This document shows, one piece after another, positions 18,760-27,186 of a stretch of 64,000 nucleotides of DNA. The stretch's first letter is position 1; each line of letters starts with the position of its first letter. The notes under the pieces are model-generated. The model saw only the letters and a program-made list of their open reading frames with translations, ran no database searches and was not told the DNA's origin. Source of the stretch: Rhabdobacter roseus. Its GTDB lineage: Bacteria > Bacteroidota > Bacteroidia > Cytophagales > Spirosomataceae. The DNA is taken from NCBI RefSeq assembly GCF_014202275.1, contig NZ_JACHGF010000001.1:682001-746000 (forward strand), read 5' to 3'. The translations under genes were made by a program, and so were the position numbers.

Positions 18760-18912
18760 GCCATGACCACCCACGGCCTGCTCGAAATCGACATGGAGCG
18801 CATCGTGGAGCTGATCGACACCGTGCTCATGCACCACGACAACGACGCCAAGCTCGCCACCGTGAAGCAGAAAGTAAACAACTGGATGAAGCAACACCTG
18901 CTGTATAGCTAA
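18760..18912 (+). pseudogene. Extra copy of the glyA 3' end (copy 3)
   Basis: 153 bp matching 13661-13813, covering the last 50 codons of glyA through the stop (TAA here). Few mismatches are seen, mostly synonymous or conservative. It joins directly to the susD 3' copy, in the orientation expected for the novel joint of a head-to-tail duplication of the glyA-to-susD interval. Confidence 0.9.
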
Positions 18913-19031
18913 TAATGCTTTTGAAGATAGTATTCACTTTGATATCGTTTTTTTTTTTAAAGACCAAGCTATTTTACAAATACGCTGAATTTTATGAACT
19001 ATTTTTCTAAGATGTATGATACTCATATTGC

Positions 19032-19125
19032 GCACAACGGAAAAGTATTGGCGAAGGCGGGCAAGCTTGATGTTCTGTTCCACATGTAAATGGCCGCCCG
19101 CTTTTGCCAATACGCTGTTATCGGC
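19032..19125 (-). other. attC-like recombination site (integron cassette type), site 1
   Basis: On the minus strand: GCCGATAAC, then GTATTGGC and GCGGGC arms, a loop of about 33 nt, then GCCCGC and GCCAATAC arms, ending GTTGTGC. This gives an imperfect stem with bulges bounded by AAC and GTT, the layout of attC sites. Its first box GCCGATAAC is the exact complement of the GTTATCGGC that ends site 2, as expected for the two ends of one cassette. No integrase gene is in the window. A second inverted pair, CAATACGCTGT/ACAGCGTATTG, extends to 19168. Confidence 0.5.
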
Positions 19126-19185
19126 AGGCGTTTGTTTTTAAGGGACTACGTCCGAACACAGCGTATTGACAAAAATATGAAACCT

Positions 19186-19536
19186 TTAATGTGTTTTATA
19201 TAATTCGACCTTTCGATTGTCTGGATCCAGGACGATAGCCATCAAACCAAAATCTGTGTCTGTCGGATCCATTATAAAAGTCCTATTATCCTCTTTAAAG
19301 TTGGCGATGATTTCGTCGAAATTGTCTAATCCAAGTCCAATTCGAAAATGACTGTCAACGTATTCCTGGCCTTTAGCAAGTGGATAAATTTCCAATACCG
19401 TTTCTCCTATAATTCCAGAATAATGAAACGGCGACTTGCCATGTTTATGATATTCTAGTGACAAGCCCAGACCCTGATAAAATTTGGCTAGTCGTTCTAA
19501 GTTATTAGTCCTGATTACGATTAATTTTAAAATCAT
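19186..19536 (-). CDS. VOC (glyoxalase/bleomycin-resistance/dioxygenase) family protein
   Basis: 116 residues, one compact VOC module of paired beta-alpha-beta-beta-beta units. It starts MILKLIVIRTNNLERLAKFY and ends MAIVLDPDNRKVELYKTH, a typical VOC end with the ligand-position Glu. These metal-dependent proteins act as isomerases, dioxygenases or drug-binding proteins; the substrate is not readable. AT-rich and free of the GTAC word. It is a lone gene between two attC-like sites (19032-19125 and 19575-19636), and VOC genes are common integron cassette cargo. Confidence 0.85.
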   Translation of the reverse strand: MILKLIVIRTNNLERLAKFYQGLGLSLEYHKHGKSPFHYSGIIGETVLEIYPLAKGQEYVDSHFRIGLGLDNFDEIIANFKEDNRTFIMDPTDTDFGLMAIVLDPDNRKVELYKTH

Positions 19537-19574
19537 TCTTCAAAGATATTTTTCACTATGTGGCGCGCGAGCTT

Positions 19575-19636
19575 GCCGATAACATTTGTATATACGTAAT
19601 AAACGTACCCAGTGTCGTTTATTCCCGTTATAGCCG
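19575..19636 (-). other. attC-like recombination site, site 2
   Basis: On the plus strand GCCGATAAC (19575-19583) and GTTATAGCCG (19627-19636) enclose the perfect 8-bp stem AATAAACG/CGTTTATT. On the minus strand, the sense of the VOC gene, the site ends GTTATCGGC just 39 bp before the VOC start. With site 1 it frames a cassette of about 465 bp. From 19637 to 19731 nothing else was recognised; 19732-19924 is the ancestral region downstream of susD. Confidence 0.45.
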
Positions 19637-19924
19637 AACCATTTGCAAGCGTTTACAAACGACTACAATTGATTCCGGTCCTATTGTAACTTTTAGTTAG
19701 TAAAAGCCAGCCACAAAAGTACCTATACCCTAGGTTCCAAATATACCCTTTACCCCGCTAAAAGCTTAGCCCTCAGGTATTTTATTTCCCGCAGGTAAAG
19801 GAAAATTTTATCCAAAGGCGAATGACCCGCTTAGCCTCCGCTGGGCGTAGTCGGAAACTACCCTCAGGTATCCGTCCTTCCAGCTGCCAGGTACTTTCCC
19901 AAAGTACCCCCTTCCCCTAAAACT

Positions 19925-19964
19925 CAGCCCGCCCCAAACGCCTGGAAGCGTTTGGAGCGGGCTG
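19925..19964 (-). terminator. Terminator of the susCD operon
   Basis: CAGCCCGC-C-CCAAACGC, short loop, GCGTTTGG-A-GCGGGCTG: a 16-bp stem with one mismatch, followed on the minus strand by AGTTTTAG. It lies 37 bp past the susD stop. Confidence 0.75.
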
Positions 19965-20000
19965 ATTCATTGTAAGGAATGTCCAGTAGAAATTATCTCC

Positions 20001-21482
20001 TTACTTTTCCCACCACACTTTGGTATTGATGTTGTCGGGACCCTGGCGCTGGATGGCGGCCTCGACGGAGGCCTTGTTGAGCGAGTACTCCGAGGTGGGG
20101 TAGATGAAGCGCACCGGGATGCGGTTGTTGTTCAGGTTGCTGACGCCCGGCTGGAGGGCCGGGTAGCCCGTCCGCCGCCAGTCGAACCAGGCCTCCAGGC
20201 CGCTAAAAAACAGCGCGATCCACTTTTGGGTACCTATTTGCTCCAGGGCTTTGGCCGGGTCGTAGGCAAGGGCGGGCTGGGTGAGGTAGTTGGAGGGTAG
20301 CGTGAGGCCGTAGTAGTCGAAGGACGCCTTGACGCCCTTTTCGTAGTAGGCTTTGGCGTCGCCGGTGATCAGGCCTTTTTGGGCGGCTTCGGCCAGGATA
20401 AACTGCAGCTCGGCGTAAGACATGAACATGCCCTGGGCGATACCCAGCTCGCGGTCGGAGGGGGTACCGAATCCGTCGATGTAGTAGGCCGTGCCGATGC
20501 GGGAGAGGTTCTGAGCCCCGCCGTTGTACACCAGCGCCGACACGTCGTCGAGGCCATTGGGGATACCCGCGTAGGTAGGATTACCGGCCGCTGCCGAGGC
20601 CACGGTAGGGCGCGCAAAAACCGTGATGCGGGGGTCGTTGTAGGCTTTCAGGCGGTCTTCCATGGTTTTGCTGAGCCTAAACTCGTCGATGGACCCCACG
20701 CGGTAGGTGTAAGTCGGGAACTGGTTGGGTACGGTGGGCAGGTACTTCAGCGCGGCCTGGTCGGCGTTGCTTTCAAAGATCGGGTTGGCCGTCGGGTTGC
20801 TCAGGATAGCCTGCATGGCGGCCTTGACGTCCTTTTTCTTCGAGATACGCATCAGGTACCTTAGTCGGAGCGAGTTGGCCATTTTTTTCCAGCGCAGCGC
20901 GTTGCCGTTGAACAGGATGTCGCCCTGGATGGCTTCGTTGGACGGGCTCAGCAGGCCGTTGGCCGTTTCGAGGTCGGCGAGCAGCTTGTTGTAGATCTCC
21001 TCCTGGGTGTCGTACTTGGGTGAAGTGACGCCTGTCTTGCCCAGGATGGCCTCGCTGTACGGGAGGTCGCCGTAGCAGTCGGTAGCCAGGGCTATGTACC
21101 ACGACTTCATTACCAGCGCGATGCCCTGGTAGTTGCGCTGCACGGGCACGGAGTTGCTGGCGATGGTGTACATGTTTTCGAGCTCCCGCAGGTTGCCGTA
21201 GGTCGTGTTCCAGATCCCGTTGATGTTGCCCCAGAGGTAGCGGTCTTCGTTCACAAACTGGATCTTGGCCGTGTGCTGAATCACGATGTTGCCAATGCTC
21301 CAGCCGGTACCTACCAGCTCGTTGGCTCCCGAGCGGATGATGTTGGGCAGCAGCAGGTTGGGCGTGACGGCGTTGGGTACGTTGGGGTTGGTGTTGATTT
21401 GTTCAAAATCTTTGTCACAACCCGTGGCAAGGCCCAGCATCACGACCAGGCTGAATAAGGTATAGAAACGACGATTTTTCAT
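20001..21482 (-). CDS. SusD/RagB-like nutrient-binding outer-membrane lipoprotein
   Basis: 493 residues. Signal with lipobox LATGC (about Cys22), then the SusD-like_2 pattern: DKDFEQINTNPNVPNAVTP near the N-terminus, TPR-like helices (SWYIALATDCYGDLPYSEAI), and the C-terminal QKWIALFFSGLEAWFDWRRT and TGYPALQPG words. It caps the SusC transporter on the cell surface and binds the ligand, a glycan or peptide not identifiable here. The start is 21 bp after the susC stop. Its last about 170 bp and downstream region are duplicated at 18303-18757. Confidence 0.93.
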   Translation of the reverse strand: MKNRRFYTLFSLVVMLGLATGCDKDFEQINTNPNVPNAVTPNLLLPNIIRSGANELVGTGWSIGNIVIQHTAKIQFVNEDRYLWGNINGIWNTTYGNLRELENMYTIASNSVPVQRNYQGIALVMKSWYIALATDCYGDLPYSEAILGKTGVTSPKYDTQEEIYNKLLADLETANGLLSPSNEAIQGDILFNGNALRWKKMANSLRLRYLMRISKKKDVKAAMQAILSNPTANPIFESNADQAALKYLPTVPNQFPTYTYRVGSIDEFRLSKTMEDRLKAYNDPRITVFARPTVASAAAGNPTYAGIPNGLDDVSALVYNGGAQNLSRIGTAYYIDGFGTPSDRELGIAQGMFMSYAELQFILAEAAQKGLITGDAKAYYEKGVKASFDYYGLTLPSNYLTQPALAYDPAKALEQIGTQKWIALFFSGLEAWFDWRRTGYPALQPGVSNLNNNRIPVRFIYPTSEYSLNKASVEAAIQRQGPDNINTKVWWEK

Positions 21483-21503
21483 AAGATAATCGGGTTTTTC
21501 AAA

Positions 21504-24500
21504 TTAAAGATTAAACGACAGGTTGACACCGTAGGAACGGGTAGACGGAATGGCCACCGACTCCGACCCCGGAATGATGGTACCGCCACTCATCGACGAC
21601 GACTCGGGGTCGATGTGGGGTACTTTGGTCCAGAGGAAGAGGTTGCGTCCCACCAGCGAGAGGTTGATGTTGCGCACCGGCGACTTCGGCCCCAGTACCT
21701 TGTTGGGTACGGTGTAGCCCATCCGGATCTCGCGCAGCTTCGTAAAGGTGGCGTCGAACATGGCTCCTTCGATCACGCTGCGGCCCAGCGTAAAGGCCGA
21801 GTGCCACTCCCGGGCCGAGATGCGGCGGGTGTTTTCGGCAAACTGCCCGTCGCTGGTCTTGACTACCCCCGGCACCACGTAGTAGGTACCGGCGGGGGCG
21901 TTGAGGAAGGTAGGGTCGCTGGGGTTGTTGTAGTATCCATTTTCGCGGCCTTCCAGCGTTTCGATGAGCTGCCCGCCTTCGCGGCCTACCACGTAGGTAT
22001 GCGAGTAGATCTTGCCGCCCTGGCGGTGGTCAAAAAGGAAATTGAGATTGAAGCCCTTGTACGAAACCGAGCTGCTGATGCCCGCCAGCCAGTCGGGGTT
22101 GTAGTTGCCGAGCTTCTGGGGAGTAGGGTCACGCTCGGGGCGGCCGTTGCCGGATACCACGACCTGGCCCACGTAGCGGCCGGTAGGGTCGTAGTAGGGA
22201 CTGGTCGGATCGGCGCTTACGCGCTGGTAGATGTTGCCGTACATGTCGCCCATGCGCTCTCCCACGCGCGCCTCTACCGAGACGTAGCGGCTGGCCAGCT
22301 GGTAGGTACTGATGCCGTCGGTAAGCTCAAGTACCTTGCTGCGGTTGGACGAGAAATTCACGTTGACGTCCCAGCGCAGGCCCAGGTCGTCGCGGCGGAT
22401 GGGCGTCAGGTTCAGCATCACTTCCACGCCGTTGTTGAAGATCGAGCCCGCGTTGGTCACAATGCTGGAGTAGCCCGTGGTATTGGTGAGCGGCAGGAAG
22501 ATGATCTGGTTGCGGCTGTTGCTGCGGTAGTAGGTCACGTCCAGGCCCAGGCGGTTTTGGAAGAAGCGCAGGTCGAGCCCAAACTCCTGCGAGGTACTGA
22601 TCTCGGGCTTCAGACTGAAGTTCGGAATGCGCGTCGACTCGCCGAAGGTGGGCGTAGTACCCCAGGGCGTAAGCGGTGAAAAAGGCTGCGAGAACTGGTA
22701 CGGGTCGGTGTCGTTACCTACCTGCGCCCAGCCCGCCCGCAGCTTCAGGAACGAGATGGCGCTGGGTAGTTTGATGATGTCGCTGATGACCGCGCTGAGC
22801 GAAGCCGAAGGGTAGAAGTAGGAGTTGTCGGCGGAGCCTACCACGCCATTGGGCAGCGTGAGGGTACTTGACCAGTCGTTGCGGCCCGTCACTTCCAGGC
22901 TCAGGTAGTTGCGGTAGGTGAGCTGAGCCGACCCAAAGATACTATTGACGCGCCGCTCGGATTTGTTTTGGGAGTACTCCACCGGTACCCGGCTGTTGTT
23001 GAGGCTGTATACGCCCGGTACCGTAAGCTGCGGGGCAAACACGTCGATGTAGTCATACTTGTTGCTGCGCTGGTTGCCGCCCAGGGTGGCGTTCAAAGAA
23101 AAATCCGGGTTGATGGTTTTGTCGGCCAGCAGGAGCAGGTCGGTGTTACGCTCCAGGGTGTTGACGTTTTCGCGCCGGAACGAGCCGAAGGGAAAGCGCT
23201 GGGTACTGAAGGCCCGCTGACGCTCCCGGATTTCGCTCTGGAAGTCCATCTGGCTGCGCGCCTGTACCTTCAGCCAGTCGGTGAGCTGGTACGACAGCGT
23301 GATGTTCCCGATGATCCGGTCCATGTCCTGGGCATTGGTGTTTTCGTAGACGTTGAAGTAGGGGTTGTCGTGGTAGTTGTAGTTATAATTGAATTGCTGA
23401 ATTCCCTCCAGCCCCGGCTGCCAGTAGTTGCGCAGCGACGCCATGTCGATCTGCCGACCAAACCAGCAGTTGAACAGGTACATGATGTTCTCGGTACCGT
23501 AGCTGAGGCTGGGGCGGTTGCCGCTGGTATTTTTGATGTAGCTCACGTTGGAGCGTACGTTGAGGCGCTCGGTGAGGTTGTAGCCCGCGTTGAGGTTGAA
23601 GCTGTTGCGCTGCAGGTCGGTGTTGGGTACGATGCCCGTCTGGTTCAGGTTGGTGTACGAGAGGCGGAAGTCGCCCTTGTCGTTGTTGCCGGTCACGGCT
23701 ACGTTGTTGGAGAGCGTCCGGCCTACTTCGAAGAAATCCCGGATGTTGTTGGGATAAGCATTAAAAGGCGTCGGCGTGATGGTACCCGCTCCCCCCGCTA
23801 CGCGGGTGTCGCCGCCCCGGAAGCCATTGCTCGTAGGCGAGTCAAACTGCGCGATCAGGCGACCATCCAGGAGCGGCCCCCAGTTTTCGTCCACGCCGTC
23901 GCGCAGGCCACCGCCCGAGCCGTTCACGAAGGCAAACTCCCCGTTGAGGCCCTGACCGTACCTGTTCTGGTAGTCGGGCAGGCGAAGTACCTGATCGAAG
24001 GTGGTGTTGGAATTCACGCTCACGCCAATGCCCTTGGCGTTTTTGCCACTTTTGGTCGTGATCACGATCACGCCGTTGGCCGCGCGCGAGCCGTACAGGG
24101 CCGAGGCGCTGGGGCCTTTCAGTACCGTCATGGTCTCGATGTCGTCGGGGTTCACGAAGCCCGCGCCGTTGCCGTAGTCGGCCTCCTGGTTGTTGCGGCC
24201 CGAGGCCCCTACCACGTTGTTGTTGATGGGCATCCCGTCGATCACGAAGAGCGGCTGGTTGGCGTTGATGTTCAGCGAGCGCTCGCCCCGTATGGTCACC
24301 CGCGCCGAGCCGCCAATGCCCGACGGACTATTCACGACCGTCACCCCGGCTATTTTTCCGGCCAGTTGGCTCACCAGGTTGGTTTCGCGCGCGGTGGTGA
24401 GGTTGGCGTTGTCGATCTTCTGGGTAACGTACCCTAGTGTACGTTCCTGCTTGGCAATTCCCAGGGCCGTCACCACTATTTCGGAGAGCTGCGTGGTGCT

Positions 24501-24833
24501 GGGCGCTAGTAGTACGTCCAGGGTACTTTGATTCTCGATGGCTATCTCTTGGGGTTCAAAGCCAATAAACGAGAAAGACAACACCGGATTGGCGCGGCTG
24601 GTGGTGATTGAAAAACGGCCGTCGCCGTCGGTGGTGGTACCTACGGTGGTACCTTTTACGACTACCGTAACGCCGGGCAGCGCCTCGCCGTTGCCTTGCG
24701 ATTTGACGCTCCCGCTGATGGTCGACTGAGCCAGCGTTAGCTGCGTGCTGAGCAGGCAGCCCAGAAGCCAGATCACTGCCCGCCCGTCTGGAGGTAGCGC
24801 CCTGAAACAGAATGAATAGAGATTTCTCATCAT
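21504..24833 (-). CDS. SusC/RagA-family TonB-dependent outer-membrane transporter
   Basis: 1109 residues. A signal peptide ends near TLAQS; a carboxypeptidase-regulatory-like beta-sandwich follows (about 38-115, GEALPGVTVVVKGTTVGTTT), then the plug (SEIVVTALGIAKQERTLGYV, about 115-250, with DDIETMTVLKGPSASALYGS), and a 22-strand barrel ending in NLSFNL with a terminal aromatic/Leu pattern. It imports large ligands with TonB energy together with the downstream SusD. Two adjacent ATGs could start it (24833 or 24830). No sigma/anti-sigma or two-component gene accompanies the pair, so the inducer is unknown. Confidence 0.95.
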   Translation of the reverse strand: MMRNLYSFCFRALPPDGRAVIWLLGCLLSTQLTLAQSTISGSVKSQGNGEALPGVTVVVKGTTVGTTTDGDGRFSITTSRANPVLSFSFIGFEPQEIAIENQSTLDVLLAPSTTQLSEIVVTALGIAKQERTLGYVTQKIDNANLTTARETNLVSQLAGKIAGVTVVNSPSGIGGSARVTIRGERSLNINANQPLFVIDGMPINNNVVGASGRNNQEADYGNGAGFVNPDDIETMTVLKGPSASALYGSRAANGVIVITTKSGKNAKGIGVSVNSNTTFDQVLRLPDYQNRYGQGLNGEFAFVNGSGGGLRDGVDENWGPLLDGRLIAQFDSPTSNGFRGGDTRVAGGAGTITPTPFNAYPNNIRDFFEVGRTLSNNVAVTGNNDKGDFRLSYTNLNQTGIVPNTDLQRNSFNLNAGYNLTERLNVRSNVSYIKNTSGNRPSLSYGTENIMYLFNCWFGRQIDMASLRNYWQPGLEGIQQFNYNYNYHDNPYFNVYENTNAQDMDRIIGNITLSYQLTDWLKVQARSQMDFQSEIRERQRAFSTQRFPFGSFRRENVNTLERNTDLLLLADKTINPDFSLNATLGGNQRSNKYDYIDVFAPQLTVPGVYSLNNSRVPVEYSQNKSERRVNSIFGSAQLTYRNYLSLEVTGRNDWSSTLTLPNGVVGSADNSYFYPSASLSAVISDIIKLPSAISFLKLRAGWAQVGNDTDPYQFSQPFSPLTPWGTTPTFGESTRIPNFSLKPEISTSQEFGLDLRFFQNRLGLDVTYYRSNSRNQIIFLPLTNTTGYSSIVTNAGSIFNNGVEVMLNLTPIRRDDLGLRWDVNVNFSSNRSKVLELTDGISTYQLASRYVSVEARVGERMGDMYGNIYQRVSADPTSPYYDPTGRYVGQVVVSGNGRPERDPTPQKLGNYNPDWLAGISSSVSYKGFNLNFLFDHRQGGKIYSHTYVVGREGGQLIETLEGRENGYYNNPSDPTFLNAPAGTYYVVPGVVKTSDGQFAENTRRISAREWHSAFTLGRSVIEGAMFDATFTKLREIRMGYTVPNKVLGPKSPVRNINLSLVGRNLFLWTKVPHIDPESSSMSGGTIIPGSESVAIPSTRSYGVNLSFNL

Positions 24834-25161
24834 AGCAGAAAGGGATTAAATTTGAAGAAAATGAAATGAAAAGCGGCAAAAACGTAGTAAGTACCTGGTA
24901 TCAAATCAAGCTACAAAATTCAGGGTCTGCTGCGCCAAAAGGCGTTACGAAAGTGTGAACCTTCTATTATATTTAGTGTGGGGGGCGTCCGAGTGGCGTA
25001 ACAATTCGTACATACCTGCTGAGAACTTATACTTGGTAGCAGCCTTTTCGGGCTATTTCTCGGCATGTATCGGTTTTTTGAGTAATTTCGGCGTCTGTTG
25101 AGATAGCGATAGGAATCTAAGCAATTTTTAGTAAAAAGAAATCATCCTTTATTGAATAAAT
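24834..25161. other. Divergent intergenic region between susC and tatC
   Basis: 328 bp, AT-rich. For susC, the minus strand shows TTG then 20 nt then TACGTTTTTG near 24885-24920, close to the promoter consensus but with two extra T. No clear box was found for tatC and no small gene or hairpin stands out. Confidence 0.35.
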
Positions 25162-26034
25162 ATGTCCCTGGATCAGGATTTTGAGAAAGAGTCGGAAGAA
25201 GAAGGTCAGGAGATGACCTTTTTGCAACACCTCGAAGAACTACGCTGGCACGTGATACGGGCGGTTGGGTCCATTTTAGTATTTGCCATTATCGCTTACA
25301 TCTACGTCAAAGATATCTACCGGCTGGTCATCATTGCCCCCGGTGATCCCAGCTTCTGGACCTACCGGATGATGTGTAAGCTCGGGGATGCCGTAGGTGC
25401 CGAAGGCTTGTGTATCAAAGCGCTTAACTTCAAGATTCAGGTATTTGGGGTAGGAGAGCAGTTCACAATGGGGCTCACCACGGCCATCATCACGGGGCTG
25501 ATCTTTGCCTTCCCGTACGCTTTCTGGGAAATATGGCGCTTTGTGAAGCCCGGCCTGCGGCCTTCGGAGCGGCGCGCGGCGCGGGGCGCAGTCTTCTACG
25601 TCACGTTCCTGTTTTTTTCGGGCGTGTTTTTCGGGTACTATATCGTGACGCCCCTGGCGCTCAACTTCCTGGCCAACTACCAGCTCGACGAATCCATCAT
25701 CAATGAGTTTAGCCTAGCGTCGTATATTTCGCTGGTGGCTACGCTCACGCTGGCCTGCGGCATTGCCTTCCAGCTCCCCATCGTGGTTTTTGTGCTGTCG
25801 AGAGTAGGCATTCTTACGCCGAGCTTCATGCGCGAGTACCGCCGCCACTCCTGGATCGTGATCCTGATCGTGGCCGCCATCATCACGCCCTCGCCGGATA
25901 TTTACAGCCAGATCCTGGTGGCGCTGCCGCTGATGTTCCTCTACGAGGTAAGTATCGTCGTGTCGGGGCGGGTCGAGAAGGCCAAGCTGGCCGAAGAAAA
26001 AGCCCTGCGAGACAGCGGGAATAGCTTTAGCTAG
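25162..26034 (+). CDS. tatC: Sec-independent protein translocase TatC
   Basis: 290-residue inner-membrane receptor for twin-arginine signal peptides. Diagnostic are the cytoplasmic N-terminal MTFLQHLEELRWHVIRAV, and FPYAFWEIWRFVKPGLRPSE with the conserved Glu and FVxPGL. Six TM helices are visible, the last ending in a charged tail (RVEKAKLAEEKALRD). The N-terminus carries an acidic extension (DQDFEKESEEEGQ) before the conserved region. tatA is not adjacent. It is convergent with the AONS-like gene. Confidence 0.95.
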   Translation: MSLDQDFEKESEEEGQEMTFLQHLEELRWHVIRAVGSILVFAIIAYIYVKDIYRLVIIAPGDPSFWTYRMMCKLGDAVGAEGLCIKALNFKIQVFGVGEQFTMGLTTAIITGLIFAFPYAFWEIWRFVKPGLRPSERRAARGAVFYVTFLFFSGVFFGYYIVTPLALNFLANYQLDESIINEFSLASYISLVATLTLACGIAFQLPIVVFVLSRVGILTPSFMREYRRHSWIVILIVAAIITPSPDIYSQILVALPLMFLYEVSIVVSGRVEKAKLAEEKALRDSGNSFS

Positions 26035-26085
26035 GCGTCACGGGGCTAAGGTACCTTGATAAAATCTTTATTTGTAATACAGCAG

Positions 26086-27186
26086 CTAGGTTCCATTGCT
26101 CTTACTGCTAAAATCATGACAGACCTCGGCCAATCGGTCGAGGTCTTCCTGTTGGTGGAGGGCGCTCACAACCAGCCGCACGATGGGCTCGTCGGTGGGG
26201 CGGGGGTAGGCAAAGCAAGCCGTGAGGATACCCCGCTGGCGCAGGTATTCGTGCAGTACTTTTTGTCGGCTGCAAAAAACGGGGTAGTTTTCTTTGTACA
26301 CAAAAAGCGCGGTAGGTACCAGGCGCTCCGCCAGGTACCTGGTGTTGGCCAGCAGCTGTGCGTGGGCACGGGGGTACTCCTGCATTTCCAGGAGTTTTTG
26401 GAAAGCGTGCATATAGGCGGGAGCCGAAGGCGAACTACCCGCAAACCAGGGTAGTTGGCGCAGCGCGGCCAGTACTTCGGGCTCGGCCAGCACCACGCCC
26501 GCCGGTACGCCCATCGCCTTGTTGAGCGAGGCCACTACTATTACGTTTATATTCTCTTGCCGGGGTACTTGTGCGTAAATTCCTTTCCCCTGCGGGCCAA
26601 GTACCCCCAGCCCGTGCGAGTCGTCCACGACGAGCCAGATGCAGCCGTGGGTAGGTAGTTGGGCAAAAAGCGAAAAATCGTAGGCTTCGATCCAGGGTGA
26701 GCCCACCGAGTCGGTGCAGATGACGTGCGTCTGCTCGGGGGTACTTTGGGCGATCTGCCGCCGGGTACTTTGGGCCCAGTCGGCCCAGGTACCTTCGGTA
26801 GCGGCGTAGGCCTGGCCCCAGAGCGCCGGATGCACGCGCGGCGCGTAGTGAAAGCGCACGGAGGTACCTAGCCGGGTACTTTCCAGGTACTTCATCACCA
26901 GCTGGCCGGCCCACATGCCCGAGGCGGTGCTGAGGGCGGCGGGCGCGCCTACCCACTGCGCCAGGGTACTTTCGGCTTCCTCGTACACGGCCAGTTGCAG
27001 GGTGTTGTTGCGGGAGCTGCCAAAGTGCGTGCCGTAGCGCGCCAGGCCCTCGTGCAGGTACCTCCGGAAGCCCTCGTGCGGGCCCAGGCCCAGGTAGTCG
27101 GTGCCGCTAAACCACAGGTACTCCTGGCCGTCGTCGAAAAGTACCTGGCGGCCCGGAAGCTGGTGCGTGGTGTGGAAAGTCGTCAT
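26086..27186 (-). CDS. PLP-dependent alpha-oxoamine synthase-like aminotransferase (BioF/KBL fold)
   Basis: 366-residue fold-type I PLP enzyme. Visible are the substrate-entry FSGTDYLGLG, HFGSSRNNTLQLAVYEE, the cofactor Asp in VVDDSHGLG (about D188) and the PLP Lys in ASLNKAMG (about K223). The family joins an amino acid to an acyl-CoA with loss of CO2, but the exact substrate is open; the fold word DDSHG instead of DDAHG and the short length set it apart from standard BioF. The ATG at 27186 overlaps the epimerase stop as ATGA; a longer frame to 27444 lies inside the epimerase gene and is rejected. Confidence 0.8.
   Translation of the reverse strand: MTTFHTTHQLPGRQVLFDDGQEYLWFSGTDYLGLGPHEGFRRYLHEGLARYGTHFGSSRNNTLQLAVYEEAESTLAQWVGAPAALSTASGMWAGQLVMKYLESTRLGTSVRFHYAPRVHPALWGQAYAATEGTWADWAQSTRRQIAQSTPEQTHVICTDSVGSPWIEAYDFSLFAQLPTHGCIWLVVDDSHGLGVLGPQGKGIYAQVPRQENINVIVVASLNKAMGVPAGVVLAEPEVLAALRQLPWFAGSSPSAPAYMHAFQKLLEMQEYPRAHAQLLANTRYLAERLVPTALFVYKENYPVFCSRQKVLHEYLRQRGILTACFAYPRPTDEPIVRLVVSALHQQEDLDRLAEVCHDFSSKSNGT

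Noticed and set aside
18703-18912. 69-codon frame joining the susD copy to the glyA 3' copy
   Set aside because: It is the fused junction of two gene fragments; no start signal and no expected function.
22968-24437. 489-codon open frame opposite susC
   Set aside because: Antisense shadow of the SusC plug and barrel coding sequence; Arg- and Val-rich, low-complexity translation without domains.
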